From CAYNHF01 sp964397045 (GTDB taxonomy: Bacteria; Actinomycetota; Acidimicrobiia; Spongiisociales; UBA5794), in the NCBI GenBank assembly GCA_964397045.1, contig CAYNHF010000052.1, positions 1-39,149 on the forward strand: 39,149 nt of DNA, given 5' to 3'. This document shows positions 16,466 through 24,580 of the stretch, piece after piece. The notes beneath the pieces were generated by a model. It saw nothing but the letters and a program-made list of their open reading frames with translations, was not told where the DNA came from and ran no database searches. How positions within the stretch are numbered: the stretch's first letter is position 1; the number at the start of each line of letters is the position of its first letter. The translations under genes were made by a program, and so were the position numbers.

Positions 16466-17485
16466 TCACTGTGTTGACGCAATCCGTGTGTAGAGCCAGG
16501 ACAATCCGATGATGATGAGCCCGTAGAGCATCTGCTGGATGGCGGTGCCGGCGCCAAGGAAGTTCAACATCGAGTTGAGGACGGCGAGGATCAGGGCCCC
16601 GAGGATTGTCCCTGTGTAGGTGCCGACGCCGCCAAAGATTGAAGTACCGCCGATGACGGCCGCCGCTACCGAAGGCAAGAGGAAGACGCCCGCGAGTTGC
16701 AGATCGACGAACCCGACCCGCCCGCCCAACAGGATGCCGGCAATCGCGCCGAACACGCCGGCCAGGGTGTAGACAACCACCAACACCTGCCACGGTCGGG
16801 TGCCCGAGAGTCGGGTGGCGATGGCGTTGTCCCCGAGTGCGTAGAGGTTTCTCCCAAAGCCACTGCGGCGCAGCATGTAGATCACGAACAACGCGATCAC
16901 TGCCCACACGACGACGGCCCAGGGGACGCGGCCGTCGAGGAATGACCCGCCTCCCAGCGTGCGGATGAAGTCGGTCATGCTGGTGGCTCCGGCGAAGATC
17001 GTCTGCGCCCACGAGGTGAAGAGTCCGAGCAGGATCCCCGCCATCGCGAGCGTCATGATGAGGGGATTCACCTGGAAGACCCCAACGCCGATGCCGTTCA
17101 CGGAGCCGGCGACGATACCGACCAGCAGGCCGGCCCCGATGGCGAACGCGGTGCCCTCAGGGGATTGGTTGGCTGCCACATATGCCGCACCCGTTGCGAT
17201 CATGGCGATAGACAGGTCGATCCCGCCGGTGAGCATCAGAATCGTCTGTCCTGCGGCCAGGATCCCGATCGGCACGGCAAAGAGAGCTGAATTGCGCAGA
17301 CCGGTGAGGCTCAGGTAGGAGGACTCGATGGCACCCGTGGCAAGGATCAGGGCTATGAGTACCGCTATCAGCACCAGATGCGGGTGCGTGGCGAGATATC
17401 GGGCGAACCGCTGCCAGCGTTCGGGTCCCGGCTGAGGTTCGGGCGCTTCGTTCGTGTCGGTGTTCGGGGTCATGTCGATGCTCAT
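16466..17485 (-). CDS. Sugar ABC transporter permease 2 (CUT2, RbsC-like)
   Basis: Integral membrane subunit of a ribose-type importer, 339 residues with about nine to ten hydrophobic helices after a polar N-terminal tail of some 35 residues. Family blocks are GQTILMLTGGIDLSIAMIA, VNPLIMTLAMAGILLGL, GRNLYALGDNAIATRLSG (the cytosolic loop contacting the ATPase) and VAAAVIGGTSIFGGVGTYTG. The start overlaps the stop of permease 1 by four bases (ATGA at 17485-17482), which fixes the start. The minus-strand frame is open further upstream to 19279, but that extension overlaps permease 1 and the ATPase and is not coding. It pairs with permease 1 as a heterodimer. Confidence 0.95.
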   Translation of the reverse strand: MSIDMTPNTDTNEAPEPQPGPERWQRFARYLATHPHLVLIAVLIALILATGAIESSYLSLTGLRNSALFAVPIGILAAGQTILMLTGGIDLSIAMIATGAAYVAANQSPEGTAFAIGAGLLVGIVAGSVNGIGVGVFQVNPLIMTLAMAGILLGLFTSWAQTIFAGATSMTDFIRTLGGGSFLDGRVPWAVVVWAVIALFVIYMLRRSGFGRNLYALGDNAIATRLSGTRPWQVLVVVYTLAGVFGAIAGILLGGRVGFVDLQLAGVFLLPSVAAAVIGGTSIFGGVGTYTGTILGALILAVLNSMLNFLGAGTAIQQMLYGLIIIGLSWLYTRIASTQ

Positions 17486-18495
17486 GATCTGCGCCGCCTG
17501 CGCCACTCGATCAGGCCGGTCACCATCATCACCAGGACGATGAGAACTCCCTGGATGACTTGGGCCCGGTTGGGGTCGATCCCCATGGCGCTGAGGATGG
17601 GATTGAGGAAGAAGAGAATCAGGCCGGCGGGCACCACCGCGATGACCGAGCCGATCCCGCCGGTCAGCGCGACACCGCCCAGCACGATCGCGGCGACTGA
17701 TTTGAGCGTCAGGTTGCCACCGACGATGTTGGCATTGCCGCGTCCCGCGATCGCGGTGTTCGCAAGACCGGCCATTGCGGCGAGTCCGCCGCCGACTGCA
17801 TAGGAGATGATCTTCACTCGGGCGGCGCGGATTCCGGACAGGTACGCCGCGGTCTTGTTGCTGCCGACGGCATAGAGCGAAAGCCCACTGTGGGTCTTCC
17901 CCATCCACCATCCAAGGGCGAGGATGGTGATGGTGATGAGCACCATCACCGGCCACGGATTCGAGCCGATTCCGGACTTCGATCCGGTGAATATCCAGCG
18001 GAACCCTTCGCTCGTTCCGCCGCCCGGGTTCGGAAGCATGGCCAGGGCGAGCCCCTGGAAGAAGTAGAGCGAACCCAGCGTGATGACGATGTCGGGGACT
18101 TTCGATCGGTCGATGACCCACCCCACCACCGCATTGATGGCGACTGCGGCAGCGATGATGAGCAGGGCGATCATGATGGTCGCACCAAACGGTTGGTCCT
18201 CCATGAACCGCGCGGCGGTGACGCTCGTGAGCACGAGCATGCCGCCGACGCCGAGGTCGATACCGCCGGCGATCACAATGACCGCTTGCGCCGCGGCGAG
18301 AAACACCAGCGGGGAACCATTGTTGACGATCGACGCTACCTGGAACGACCCGAACTTGGGAATCAGGGTCGCGTAGTAGGCGATGAGTGCGATAAACAGA
18401 ATCCAGACGCCGAAGGTCCAGCCATGACGCCGAAGCCAGCGCCGCCAGGATGCTTGGGATCCTGTCGCGAGCGCCGAAGGGGTGGTAGCCGTCAT
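17482..18495 (-). CDS. Sugar ABC transporter permease 1 (CUT2, RbsC-like)
   Basis: Membrane subunit of the same importer, 337 residues with about ten hydrophobic segments. Recognisable blocks are QAVIVIAGGIDLGVGGMLV, VPDIVITLGSLYFFQGLAL, GLSLYAVGSNKTAAYLSG for the ATPase contact and VAAIVLGGVALTGGIGS. The loop after LALAMLPNP is longer than in E. coli RbsC. A very basic C-terminus (EWRRRRRS) should be cytosolic. Start and stop overlap the neighbouring ATPase and permease genes by four bases each, so the three are translationally coupled. The substrate is unknown. Confidence 0.95.
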   Translation of the reverse strand: MTATTPSALATGSQASWRRWLRRHGWTFGVWILFIALIAYYATLIPKFGSFQVASIVNNGSPLVFLAAAQAVIVIAGGIDLGVGGMLVLTSVTAARFMEDQPFGATIMIALLIIAAAVAINAVVGWVIDRSKVPDIVITLGSLYFFQGLALAMLPNPGGGTSEGFRWIFTGSKSGIGSNPWPVMVLITITILALGWWMGKTHSGLSLYAVGSNKTAAYLSGIRAARVKIISYAVGGGLAAMAGLANTAIAGRGNANIVGGNLTLKSVAAIVLGGVALTGGIGSVIAVVPAGLILFFLNPILSAMGIDPNRAQVIQGVLIVLVMMVTGLIEWRRRRRS

Positions 18496-19997
18496 CCGGC
18501 TTCCTCGCCGAGCCCGTGCGCGGCGGAGAGCAAGCCCTCTTCTGAGGTGGTGGAGGCGGCCTGCTCATGCACGATACGGCCGTTGTACAGCACCAATACC
18601 CGATCACAAACGAGGGGAATCTCGCGCAGTTCGCTCGTATAGAGCACCACAGATGCACCAGATGCTGCGAGCTCTTTGAGCAGTTCGTAGATCTGCGCCT
18701 TGGTCTGGATGTCGATCCCACGGGTCGGGTCGAAGCAGAGAAGCGTATCGAATCCGGCGGCAAGCCATCGCCCGATGGTGACCTTCTGTTGATTCCCGCC
18801 GGACAGGCGCTGTGCCTGACTCCCGGCCCGCACGTCGATGTCAAGCCGGTCGACGGCACGATCAACGCGAGCGCTCTCGTCGCGAGCCAGGGTGAACCAA
18901 CGGGACGGACGGTTGTACAGTGGGGTCGCCATGTTCTCGCGGACCGATCGCTGGGGCAGGAGTGCCAACTGACGGTCGGCGGGCACCAAAACCAACCCGC
19001 GGCGAATGGCGTCGTACGGCGAGCGCGCATTGAGTTTCGTCCCATTAACGAGCAGCTCGCCCGAGCTCGGGCGATGATCGCCGGACAGAATCTGAAACAG
19101 CTGATCCTGCCCCTGACCTTCCAGCGCGGTGAGGCCGAGGATCTCGCCGCGCCTGAGTTCAAAGGAGATTCCGTTGACTTTGTCGCGGAGGTGGAGGTCG
19201 CGACCCTCCAGGACCACAGGCTCGGACGAGTCCAGAACAGTGGCCTCCGGTGCGTCGGGCTCTTCCACTGTCTCGTCACCGCGATGCTCGACGAGTTCCT
19301 CGCCGAGCATCGCGGTCACGAGACGGTCTTCGCCGACTCCCGCGAGTTCCAGATGGGCCACATCGACGCCGTTCCGGAGGATGGTTGCCTGGTCGCACAA
19401 CTCCAGAACTTCGCTGAGTCGGTGTGAGATGAACAGAACTGATCGACCCCGATCTTTCCAGTCCCGCATCACGTCGAACACGTACTGTGCCTGGTCGGTG
19501 GTGAGGGCTGCCGTGATCTCGTCGAGCATGAGGAGTTGGGGATCGCGAGCAAGAGCACGCGAGAGGTCGAGCAACCGTTGATAAGCCAGGGGCACATCGG
19601 TCACCATCAAGTCGAGATCGATATGGCCGAGCCCCATCTGCTCCAGCCAGGGCATCACGTCTGCCTCTTCAAGGTGGGAAATCCGGAGATTCTGGGCGAG
19701 GGTCAGGTTCGGCACAAGCGCCGGATCCTGAAATACCGTTGCGATGCCGGCGCCGGTCGCATCGGTCGGCTTGCGGAGTGACGCCTCGCGACCGTGCACC
19801 GAGATCGAGCCCGAATCGCTCGATATGACGGCTGACAGAATCTTCACCAGGGTGCTCTTGCCGGCTCCGTTGGCTCCCAGCAAGGCATGAATCTCACCGG
19901 GGCGAACCGTCAAATTGGCTGAACGCAGCGCGACCACGGATCCAAAACGCTTGGCGACATCGCGCGCAGTCAGCAGAGCCTGTTTTTCGTCTGTCAC
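18492..19997 (-). CDS. Sugar ABC transporter ATPase with two ABC domains (RbsA-like)
   Basis: Energising subunit of the CUT2 importer, 501 residues, two nucleotide-binding domains in one chain. Domain 1 has Walker A LLGANGAGKST near residue 40, Q-loop TVFQDP, Walker B LLMLDEIT (usual LDEPT altered) and switch His in FISHRL; its signature region PLAYQRLLDLSRAL is far from LSGGQ. Domain 2 has a degenerate Walker A (ALEGQGQDQL), an intact LSGGNQQK, and Walker B LLCFDPTRGID, which lacks the catalytic Glu of LDEPT. Two asymmetric sites are a known feature of CUT2 ATPases. It lies 72 bases after the binding protein gene across a strong hairpin, and its stop overlaps the permease 1 start. Confidence 0.95.
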   Translation of the reverse strand: MTDEKQALLTARDVAKRFGSVVALRSANLTVRPGEIHALLGANGAGKSTLVKILSAVISSDSGSISVHGREASLRKPTDATGAGIATVFQDPALVPNLTLAQNLRISHLEEADVMPWLEQMGLGHIDLDLMVTDVPLAYQRLLDLSRALARDPQLLMLDEITAALTTDQAQYVFDVMRDWKDRGRSVLFISHRLSEVLELCDQATILRNGVDVAHLELAGVGEDRLVTAMLGEELVEHRGDETVEEPDAPEATVLDSSEPVVLEGRDLHLRDKVNGISFELRRGEILGLTALEGQGQDQLFQILSGDHRPSSGELLVNGTKLNARSPYDAIRRGLVLVPADRQLALLPQRSVRENMATPLYNRPSRWFTLARDESARVDRAVDRLDIDVRAGSQAQRLSGGNQQKVTIGRWLAAGFDTLLCFDPTRGIDIQTKAQIYELLKELAASGASVVLYTSELREIPLVCDRVLVLYNGRIVHEQAASTTSEEGLLSAAHGLGEEAG

Positions 19998-20022
19998 CGG
20001 GAGATCCTCGAAGGGGGGTTGG

Positions 20023-20050
20023 GTGCTGGGCCCCTTGCGGGGCCCAGCAC
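20023..20050 (-). terminator. Strong intercistronic hairpin between binding protein and ATPase genes
   Basis: Perfect 12-base-pair stem (GTGCTGGGCCCC with its complement) closed by a four-base loop, placed just after the binding protein stop and before the ATPase start. No T-tract follows on the minus strand. Such hairpins between binding protein and membrane genes usually act as partial terminators or 3' stabilisers, giving more binding protein than transporter. Confidence 0.75.
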
Positions 20051-20069
20051 TGGGTTCAGTCAGATCAGG

Positions 20070-21176
20070 TCACTCGCCGGGACCCTCGCACTTCACGACC
20101 ATGTCTGCCGTGTAGCTGACGTAGGGCTCGATCTCCATGTAGGAGGACCAGCCGGCGGTCAGGCCAGGTACGTAGACCGCTTCGAGTTCTTCCTGCGTTG
20201 CTAGAGCGGTCGGCGTCAGAAGTGTCGTCTGCGACACGTCCTTGCCTTCCAGGATATCGAGTGCAACCGCAGCTCCCACGCCACCGATCGAAGGCGGGTT
20301 GCTCACGGCCACACCGGTGAGGCCGGCTTCCTGCAGATCCGGGTCGAGTAGCTGCTCGATGAATGCGTTGTTGTCCGCACCAACAACGGGCACGTACGCA
20401 ACGCCTGCCACCTCGAACTGTTGCACAACCGGAAAGTCGATTCCCGAGGTCCAGATGCCGTCGACCTCGGTGCTCGTCAGCAGTTCGAGCGCCTGCTGGG
20501 CACCGGTGCTCGGGTCCCAGCCGGTGAAGCTCTCGTACACGACCTCAATGTCCGGATAGTCGGCACGTGCCGTCTGGAATCCGGTGTCACGATCAGTGTC
20601 GGCTGGGGTGCCGTCGGCGCCTCGCATGTATGCGACCTTGCCGGCTCCGCCGAGCGTCTCGAACAGCCAGCGTGCGCCGACTTCGCCGTACTCCACCTGG
20701 TTGTTCGATACGAAGTAGGCACTCGGTGCGGTCACCGCCTGGTCGACCGAAACCACAGGGATTCCCTGGGAGCTGGCCTCTTCGATCACGTCATCGAGCG
20801 CAGACAGGTCAACCGGGTTGATGATGATGGCGTCGACACCCTGCGAGATCAGGGCCGAGATCTGGGCGATCTGGCCTGCCACGTCGGTGTTGTCGTTCTG
20901 GAGAACGACCTGATCCACGTTGCCGCGTGCCAGCGCCTCTGCCTTGATGGCGCAGATCATCTGCTCACGCCAAGCGTTTCCGACCAGGGTGTTCGACACC
21001 CCGATGGTGAAGGTCTCGTCCGTCATGGCTTCGGTGGTCGTGGTTCCGTCGTCGCCGCCGGATGCTGCAGCGGTGGTGGTGGTCGACGAGTCGTCGTCCC
21101 CACACGCCGCCGCAATCAGTGCAAAGACGGCAAGTACGACGAGCCACCTCGTCCAGCTGCCTCTTAATTGCTTCAT
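20070..21176 (-). CDS. Sugar ABC transporter substrate-binding lipoprotein
   Basis: Periplasmic-binding-protein type 1 (ribose/galactose-like), 368 residues, the recognition subunit of the importer. A lipoprotein signal (WLVVLAVFALIAAAC) puts Cys25 at the lipidation site, followed by an acidic then Thr-rich tether (SSTTTTAAASGGDDGTTTT). The fold begins at FTIGVSNTLVGNAWREQM; ISALISQGVDAIIINPVDLS and IPVVSVDQAVTAPSAYFVSN are the standard lobe-1 blocks, and VDGIWTSGIDFPVVQQ belongs to lobe 2. The ATG at 21176 follows GAGGAGGAAGCAACAG. First gene of the long operon, so ligand identity is the key to the pathway; sequence alone does not reveal it. Confidence 0.95.
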   Translation of the reverse strand: MKQLRGSWTRWLVVLAVFALIAAACGDDDSSTTTTAAASGGDDGTTTTEAMTDETFTIGVSNTLVGNAWREQMICAIKAEALARGNVDQVVLQNDNTDVAGQIAQISALISQGVDAIIINPVDLSALDDVIEEASSQGIPVVSVDQAVTAPSAYFVSNNQVEYGEVGARWLFETLGGAGKVAYMRGADGTPADTDRDTGFQTARADYPDIEVVYESFTGWDPSTGAQQALELLTSTEVDGIWTSGIDFPVVQQFEVAGVAYVPVVGADNNAFIEQLLDPDLQEAGLTGVAVSNPPSIGGVGAAVALDILEGKDVSQTTLLTPTALATQEELEAVYVPGLTAGWSSYMEIEPYVSYTADMVVKCEGPGE

Positions 21177-21215
21177 CTGTTGCTTCCTCCTCGTGGTTTC
21201 TTTGCTTGCTCCGAG

Positions 21216-21238
21216 CCTGGACACCTGTGGGTTCCAGG
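21216..21238. promoter_or_regulatory. Palindrome in the leader of the binding protein gene
   Basis: CCTGGA and TCCAGG are separated by 11 bases, and an inner ACC/GGT pair extends the symmetry with one bulged base. It sits about 20 bases before the ribosome binding site of the binding protein gene. Either an operator, possibly for the ROK regulator encoded next door, or a 5' hairpin; the sequence cannot distinguish them. Confidence 0.4.
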
Positions 21239-21291
21239 CCGTTCGTGGTGAGATTCGCGGTTGGGCGGGTCGCGTTCTGCGGTCGGTCCGA

Positions 21292-22527
21292 TCATGCAAG
21301 GGCTCCTTCCGGTGTCGCCAGGAGTTGATCGATGGCTGCGGGAGAGAGGATGGCCTCGATGACCATGGCGGCTGCCCCGATGACGCCGGCTCGGTCTCCG
21401 AGTGTCGAGCGTTCGATGCGGAGGTGGTTGGTAGCCAGCGCGGTGGAGCGGCCGTATACGACTTCGCGTACACCTGCCATGAGTTCTTCACCTGCGTCGG
21501 CCACGTCGCCGCCGAGCACGATGACGGCGGGATTGAGGAGGTTCACGATGCCGGCGAGGACCTCACCGATGTGTCGACCGGCCTCGCGCACCAATCGCAC
21601 CGCGTGGGGGTCGCCCGCGCGCACGAGAGCCACGACGTCGCGACTGTTGTCGGTCGCCGCGCCGACCTCGGCCAAAGCTGCGGCCAGTGCCCCGCCCCCT
21701 GCCGTCGCTTCGAGGCATCCGTGGTTGCCGCAACGGCACAACACGTCTTCCGGGCCAATTTGCACGTGGCCGATGTCACCTGCAGCACCGATCGATCCAC
21801 GGTGGATATGGCCGCCGAGGATCAGCCCGGAGCCGATGCCGGTGCCGATCTTGAGGAAGAACAGGTCATCGACGCGAGGTTCGCGAATCCAATGCTCACC
21901 CTGCGCCATGATGTTCACGTCGTTGTCGACGAGCGTGGTCACTCCGTAGTCCTCGACGAAGTGGTCACCGATCGGGTAGCCGTCCCAGCCGGGCATGATC
22001 GGCGGATGTACCGTGCGACCCTCTGAGAACTCGACCGGCCCGGGGACTCCAATGCCGATGCCACGGACGTCGGCGACACTGTTGCCCGACTCGCTGAGGA
22101 GGCCCTCGAAGGCGGATTCTGTCCAACCGAGTACCGCCTCGGGACCGTTGCTGATATCGATGTCGCGGGTGGTTTCCGCCAGCACATTTCCACCGAGGTC
22201 GGTGACGGCGACTCGCGAGTGGGTAGCACCTAGGTCGGCGACCAATACCACGCCTGCGTCGGTGTTGAAGCCGAGAACGGACGGGGGTCGACCGCCGGTG
22301 GAAGGGGCTTCGCCTACTTCGCGCACGAGATCGCGCTCCATGAGCAAATCGATCCGTTGGGCGACGGTCGATCGAGCGAGACCGGTGGCTACCACGAGTT
22401 CGGCCCGGGTGGTGGCCCGGCCGCTACGAATGAGGCTCAAGAGGTGTCCCGGAGATCCGGCGGAGAGTCCCTCGATCGAGGGCGCTTCGGTGTCGGGCAC
22501 TGTCACAGTTCCGTCAGAAAACCACAT
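21292..22527 (-). CDS. ROK family transcriptional regulator (NagC/XylR-like)
   Basis: Sugar-responsive repressor: a winged-helix DNA-binding domain (HLLSLIRSGRATTRAELVV and TGLARSTVAQRIDLL) joined to a ROK sugar-kinase-like domain. The kinase-like part has VVLVADLGATHSRVAVTDL (ATP loop), GIGIGVPGPVEFSEGRTVHPP, DNDVNIMAQGEH, the GTGIGSGLI loop, and the ROK zinc motif with GHVQIGPEDVLCRCGNHGCLE (CxCGxxGCLE, three Cys). The start is uncertain: a GTG at 22587 overlaps the upstream stop (GTGA), but bases 22528-22587 are AT-rich and promoter-like; ATG 22527 or GTG 22506 fit better. It lies between the SIS gene and the ABC operon and is the natural regulator of both. Confidence 0.9.
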   Translation of the reverse strand: MWFSDGTVTVPDTEAPSIEGLSAGSPGHLLSLIRSGRATTRAELVVATGLARSTVAQRIDLLMERDLVREVGEAPSTGGRPPSVLGFNTDAGVVLVADLGATHSRVAVTDLGGNVLAETTRDIDISNGPEAVLGWTESAFEGLLSESGNSVADVRGIGIGVPGPVEFSEGRTVHPPIMPGWDGYPIGDHFVEDYGVTTLVDNDVNIMAQGEHWIREPRVDDLFFLKIGTGIGSGLILGGHIHRGSIGAAGDIGHVQIGPEDVLCRCGNHGCLEATAGGGALAAALAEVGAATDNSRDVVALVRAGDPHAVRLVREAGRHIGEVLAGIVNLLNPAVIVLGGDVADAGEELMAGVREVVYGRSTALATNHLRIERSTLGDRAGVIGAAAMVIEAILSPAAIDQLLATPEGALA

Positions 22528-22544
22528 ACTTTTGTCGGTGTCAA
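22511..22544. promoter_or_regulatory. AT-rich candidate operator/promoter at the ROK gene start
   Basis: An imperfect inverted repeat, CCGTCAGAAAA at 22511-22521 against TTTTGTCGG at 22530-22538, overlaps the proposed start. TTGACA on the minus strand (22544-22539) could be a -35 box, but no good -10 follows. It may be an autoregulatory site; weakly supported. Confidence 0.3.
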
Positions 22545-22583
22545 GTGCATAAGTAGCCCAGGTTCTGTCAGGTGCCCTCAGCG

Positions 22584-23405
22584 TCACGGTTCGGCATCCG
22601 CCTCAGGAGTGAGGGTTGCGGCCACTCGGCGGGCGTGTTCGTCGTAGGCGGCGTCAAAGAGCGCCTTCGACCGTTCCCGCCCCACGACGGCGCTGGAGGT
22701 GATGACCGGCGGCAGCGCGTCTCGCTCGAGCAGAAGGGCTGCAGTCTGCACCTTGATCTCGTTGACGATGGCGGCGTTGGCTGCGGTGGAGCCGGGACCA
22801 ATCGGCGTGTCAACTCCTTCGAGGTGGACCAGGGCATCTCCCGCCGGGGTGCAGAGATCGATGACGACATCGGCATGGTCGTAGAGCCGTGTACCGCTGA
22901 GATGCTCGGATGCACAAGCGTCCGAGGACGCGCGTGAGGTGACGGCGACGACCGGAACGCCGCGCTCCCTGGCCCCGATCGCCATCTCGATCGGCACCGC
23001 GGTCCGGCCACCTGCTGAGAAGATGATCATGACGTCTTCGGCTCCGAAAGTGAAGTTCTCGAGAATCACGCCGGCGAGGCCGGGGGTGCGTTCGATGAAC
23101 ATCGCCTGGCGCTGTCCGTTGGCTCCGACGACCTGGGTGTGATAGGTCATCGAGAGTTCCGCGATCGGGTGGAAGCCCGGATAGGAGCCGTACCGAGGAA
23201 ACATCTCCTCGAGCGGGATCCGGGAGTGGCCGGTGCCGAAGAGGTGTACCAGGCCACCGCCCGCGATGGCCGTAGCGCACAACTCTGCCGTGCGGCCGAT
23301 GGAGTCCATCTGAGTGCGTGCGATCTCGTCGAGCACCTCGACCGCTGCAGCCAGCCACGCGCCGCGCACCGGAATCGCCCCACCTGAATGTTCGGCCGAT
23401 GCCAC
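22584..23405 (-). CDS. SIS-domain protein, UPF0309 family
   Basis: Sugar-isomerase-fold protein of 273 residues. The N-terminal helix AAVEVLDEIARTQMDSIGRTAELC and VHLFGTGHSRIPLEEMFPR match UPF0309 proteins, as do VMIIFSAGGRTAVPIEMAIGARERG and VVAVTSRASSDACAS, the SIS phosphosugar-binding Ser/Thr-rich loops. Relatives are distant from MurNAc-6-phosphate etherase and GmhA; none I know of has an assigned reaction. The GTG at 23405 follows GAGGAG 11 bases upstream and a good promoter is 65 bases further. Its stop overlaps a GTG of the ROK frame. Its place beside a NagC-like regulator suggests handling of a phosphorylated (amino) sugar. Confidence 0.88.
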   Translation of the reverse strand: MASAEHSGGAIPVRGAWLAAAVEVLDEIARTQMDSIGRTAELCATAIAGGGLVHLFGTGHSRIPLEEMFPRYGSYPGFHPIAELSMTYHTQVVGANGQRQAMFIERTPGLAGVILENFTFGAEDVMIIFSAGGRTAVPIEMAIGARERGVPVVAVTSRASSDACASEHLSGTRLYDHADVVIDLCTPAGDALVHLEGVDTPIGPGSTAANAAIVNEIKVQTAALLLERDALPPVITSSAVVGRERSKALFDAAYDEHARRVAATLTPEADAEP

Positions 23406-23476
23406 GAGTGAACCGTGCTCCTCTGCCGCCCCGTCCGTTCAGCGCATGCCGTGGTTGGATGGACGGGCGCTCGCGG

Positions 23477-23506
23477 ATGCTAGAAACGCCCGGCCAAGTG
23501 CGTCAA
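23477..23506 (-). promoter_or_regulatory. Promoter for the SIS/ROK transcript
   Basis: On the minus strand, TTGACG (23506-23501), an 18-base spacer, then TAGCAT (23482-23477). Transcription would start near 23470, giving a leader of about 65 bases before the GTG at 23405. It separates this unit from the SDR/SIS pair upstream. Confidence 0.6.
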
Positions 23507-23533
23507 GCACCCGGAATCGGCACCTCCCCGCGG

Positions 23534-24580
23534 CTAGCCGGTAGACCCCGCAGGCGACTCATCGGATCCGTCGATTCGGGCTGCCGCGTAGTACGCGTCG
23601 AGCCAGGGCGGGTGATCCACGTCGAGTCCGCGACGAATACCGAGTTGGCCCGCCACCGCTGTCGCGTACGGGAACACGGTGGCTGCGACGAGGCGAGCGT
23701 CGGCCTCGGGCGCCTCGAGGTGCATCACGGCGGCGCCACGGCTCCGACAGATGTCCTCGGCTGCCGCCACGGCTGGATCGGGACCGGAGGAAACCGAGAT
23801 CGCCACGCTCTGCGCGCTGAGCGCATACATCCCCGAGGTGGCTCCCTCGCGGGTCTCCATTCCTTCGGCCGGGATGGCGGCAACCTCTTTCAGCAGGAGA
23901 GCCGTCTCGAGGGCGGCCGGCCAGGCGGCCCCACTTCCGAACGCGATGGCTGCCACCGGCTCGGCGGCCTCTCCGATGAACTCATGTACCCGATCCGGCG
24001 CGTCACCTACGCCTGCAGCTAGCACAGCAGGGAGCGCAGCCAGGCGAGTCAGCAGCTCCTCGTCTCCCGAGAGCTGTGCCCAGAGGATGAGGGCCGCAGC
24101 CACGTTGCCGACGTACCCTTGGGTGTGGGTGGCTGAGTCCTGGCTGGCTACCTCGACGAGGGTGCGGGAGGTGGCCCGGCGCCCGATGGTTGACTCGGGG
24201 GTTGCCGTGATCGCTCCGAAGCTCGTCGGCGCGTCCCGTTCGAGCGCGGCGATCACGTCGCCTATCTCTCCCGAACTCGAGATCGCGAGCAGTCGATCGT
24301 TCGGCTGCCACGTGAAGTCCTCGGTTCCCAGGAGCCCGGCTGGGATGGCAATGACCTCCAGGCCGACTACCGGCTGCATCAAGGCTGCCATTTGCAGGGA
24401 GAGCGCCACGTAGTACGCCGCCCCATTACCCGTGGCCACGATGCGATGGACATCAGGGGCCCCGAAGAAACGGGCGAGATCCGGTTCGGCAACCGCGCGT
24501 GTGACGGTTGTCTCCAGCACCTCTGGGATGCGTGAAGTTTCACCCCAGAGCGTCGTCGCGGTGAGCGGGGTCGGGGTCAC
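23534..24580 (-). CDS. Double-SIS sugar isomerase/deaminase-like protein (GlmS/AgaS type)
   Basis: Protein of 348 residues with two tandem SIS domains and no glutaminase domain, like AgaS/FrlB-type aminosugar deaminases or deglycases. SIS 1 (about 40-170) has IVATGNGAAYYVALSLQ and LLAISSSGEIGDVIAALE, the phosphosugar-binding Ser cluster. SIS 2 (about 195-320) has AIAFGSGAAWPAALETALLLKEVA and AEGMETREGATSGMYAL, equivalent to the GlmS ETxEFxHGP region but without its His. I infer isomerisation or deamination of an aminosugar phosphate. The start overlaps the stop of the preceding SDR gene by four bases. It would fit downstream of NagA, but specificity is unproven. Confidence 0.85.
   Translation of the reverse strand: MTPTPLTATTLWGETSRIPEVLETTVTRAVAEPDLARFFGAPDVHRIVATGNGAAYYVALSLQMAALMQPVVGLEVIAIPAGLLGTEDFTWQPNDRLLAISSSGEIGDVIAALERDAPTSFGAITATPESTIGRRATSRTLVEVASQDSATHTQGYVGNVAAALILWAQLSGDEELLTRLAALPAVLAAGVGDAPDRVHEFIGEAAEPVAAIAFGSGAAWPAALETALLLKEVAAIPAEGMETREGATSGMYALSAQSVAISVSSGPDPAVAAAEDICRSRGAAVMHLEAPEADARLVAATVFPYATAVAGQLGIRRGLDVDHPPWLDAYYAAARIDGSDESPAGSTG

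Noticed and set aside
16466..19279. A 937-codon open frame on the minus strand
   Set aside because: Only the last 339 codons (permease 2) are coding; the rest overlaps permease 1 and the ATPase in another frame, and the ATGA overlap at 17485 fixes the real start.
21292..22587. ROK protein as the missing sugar kinase
   Set aside because: It has an N-terminal winged-helix domain and sits as a regulator, though residual kinase activity cannot be excluded.
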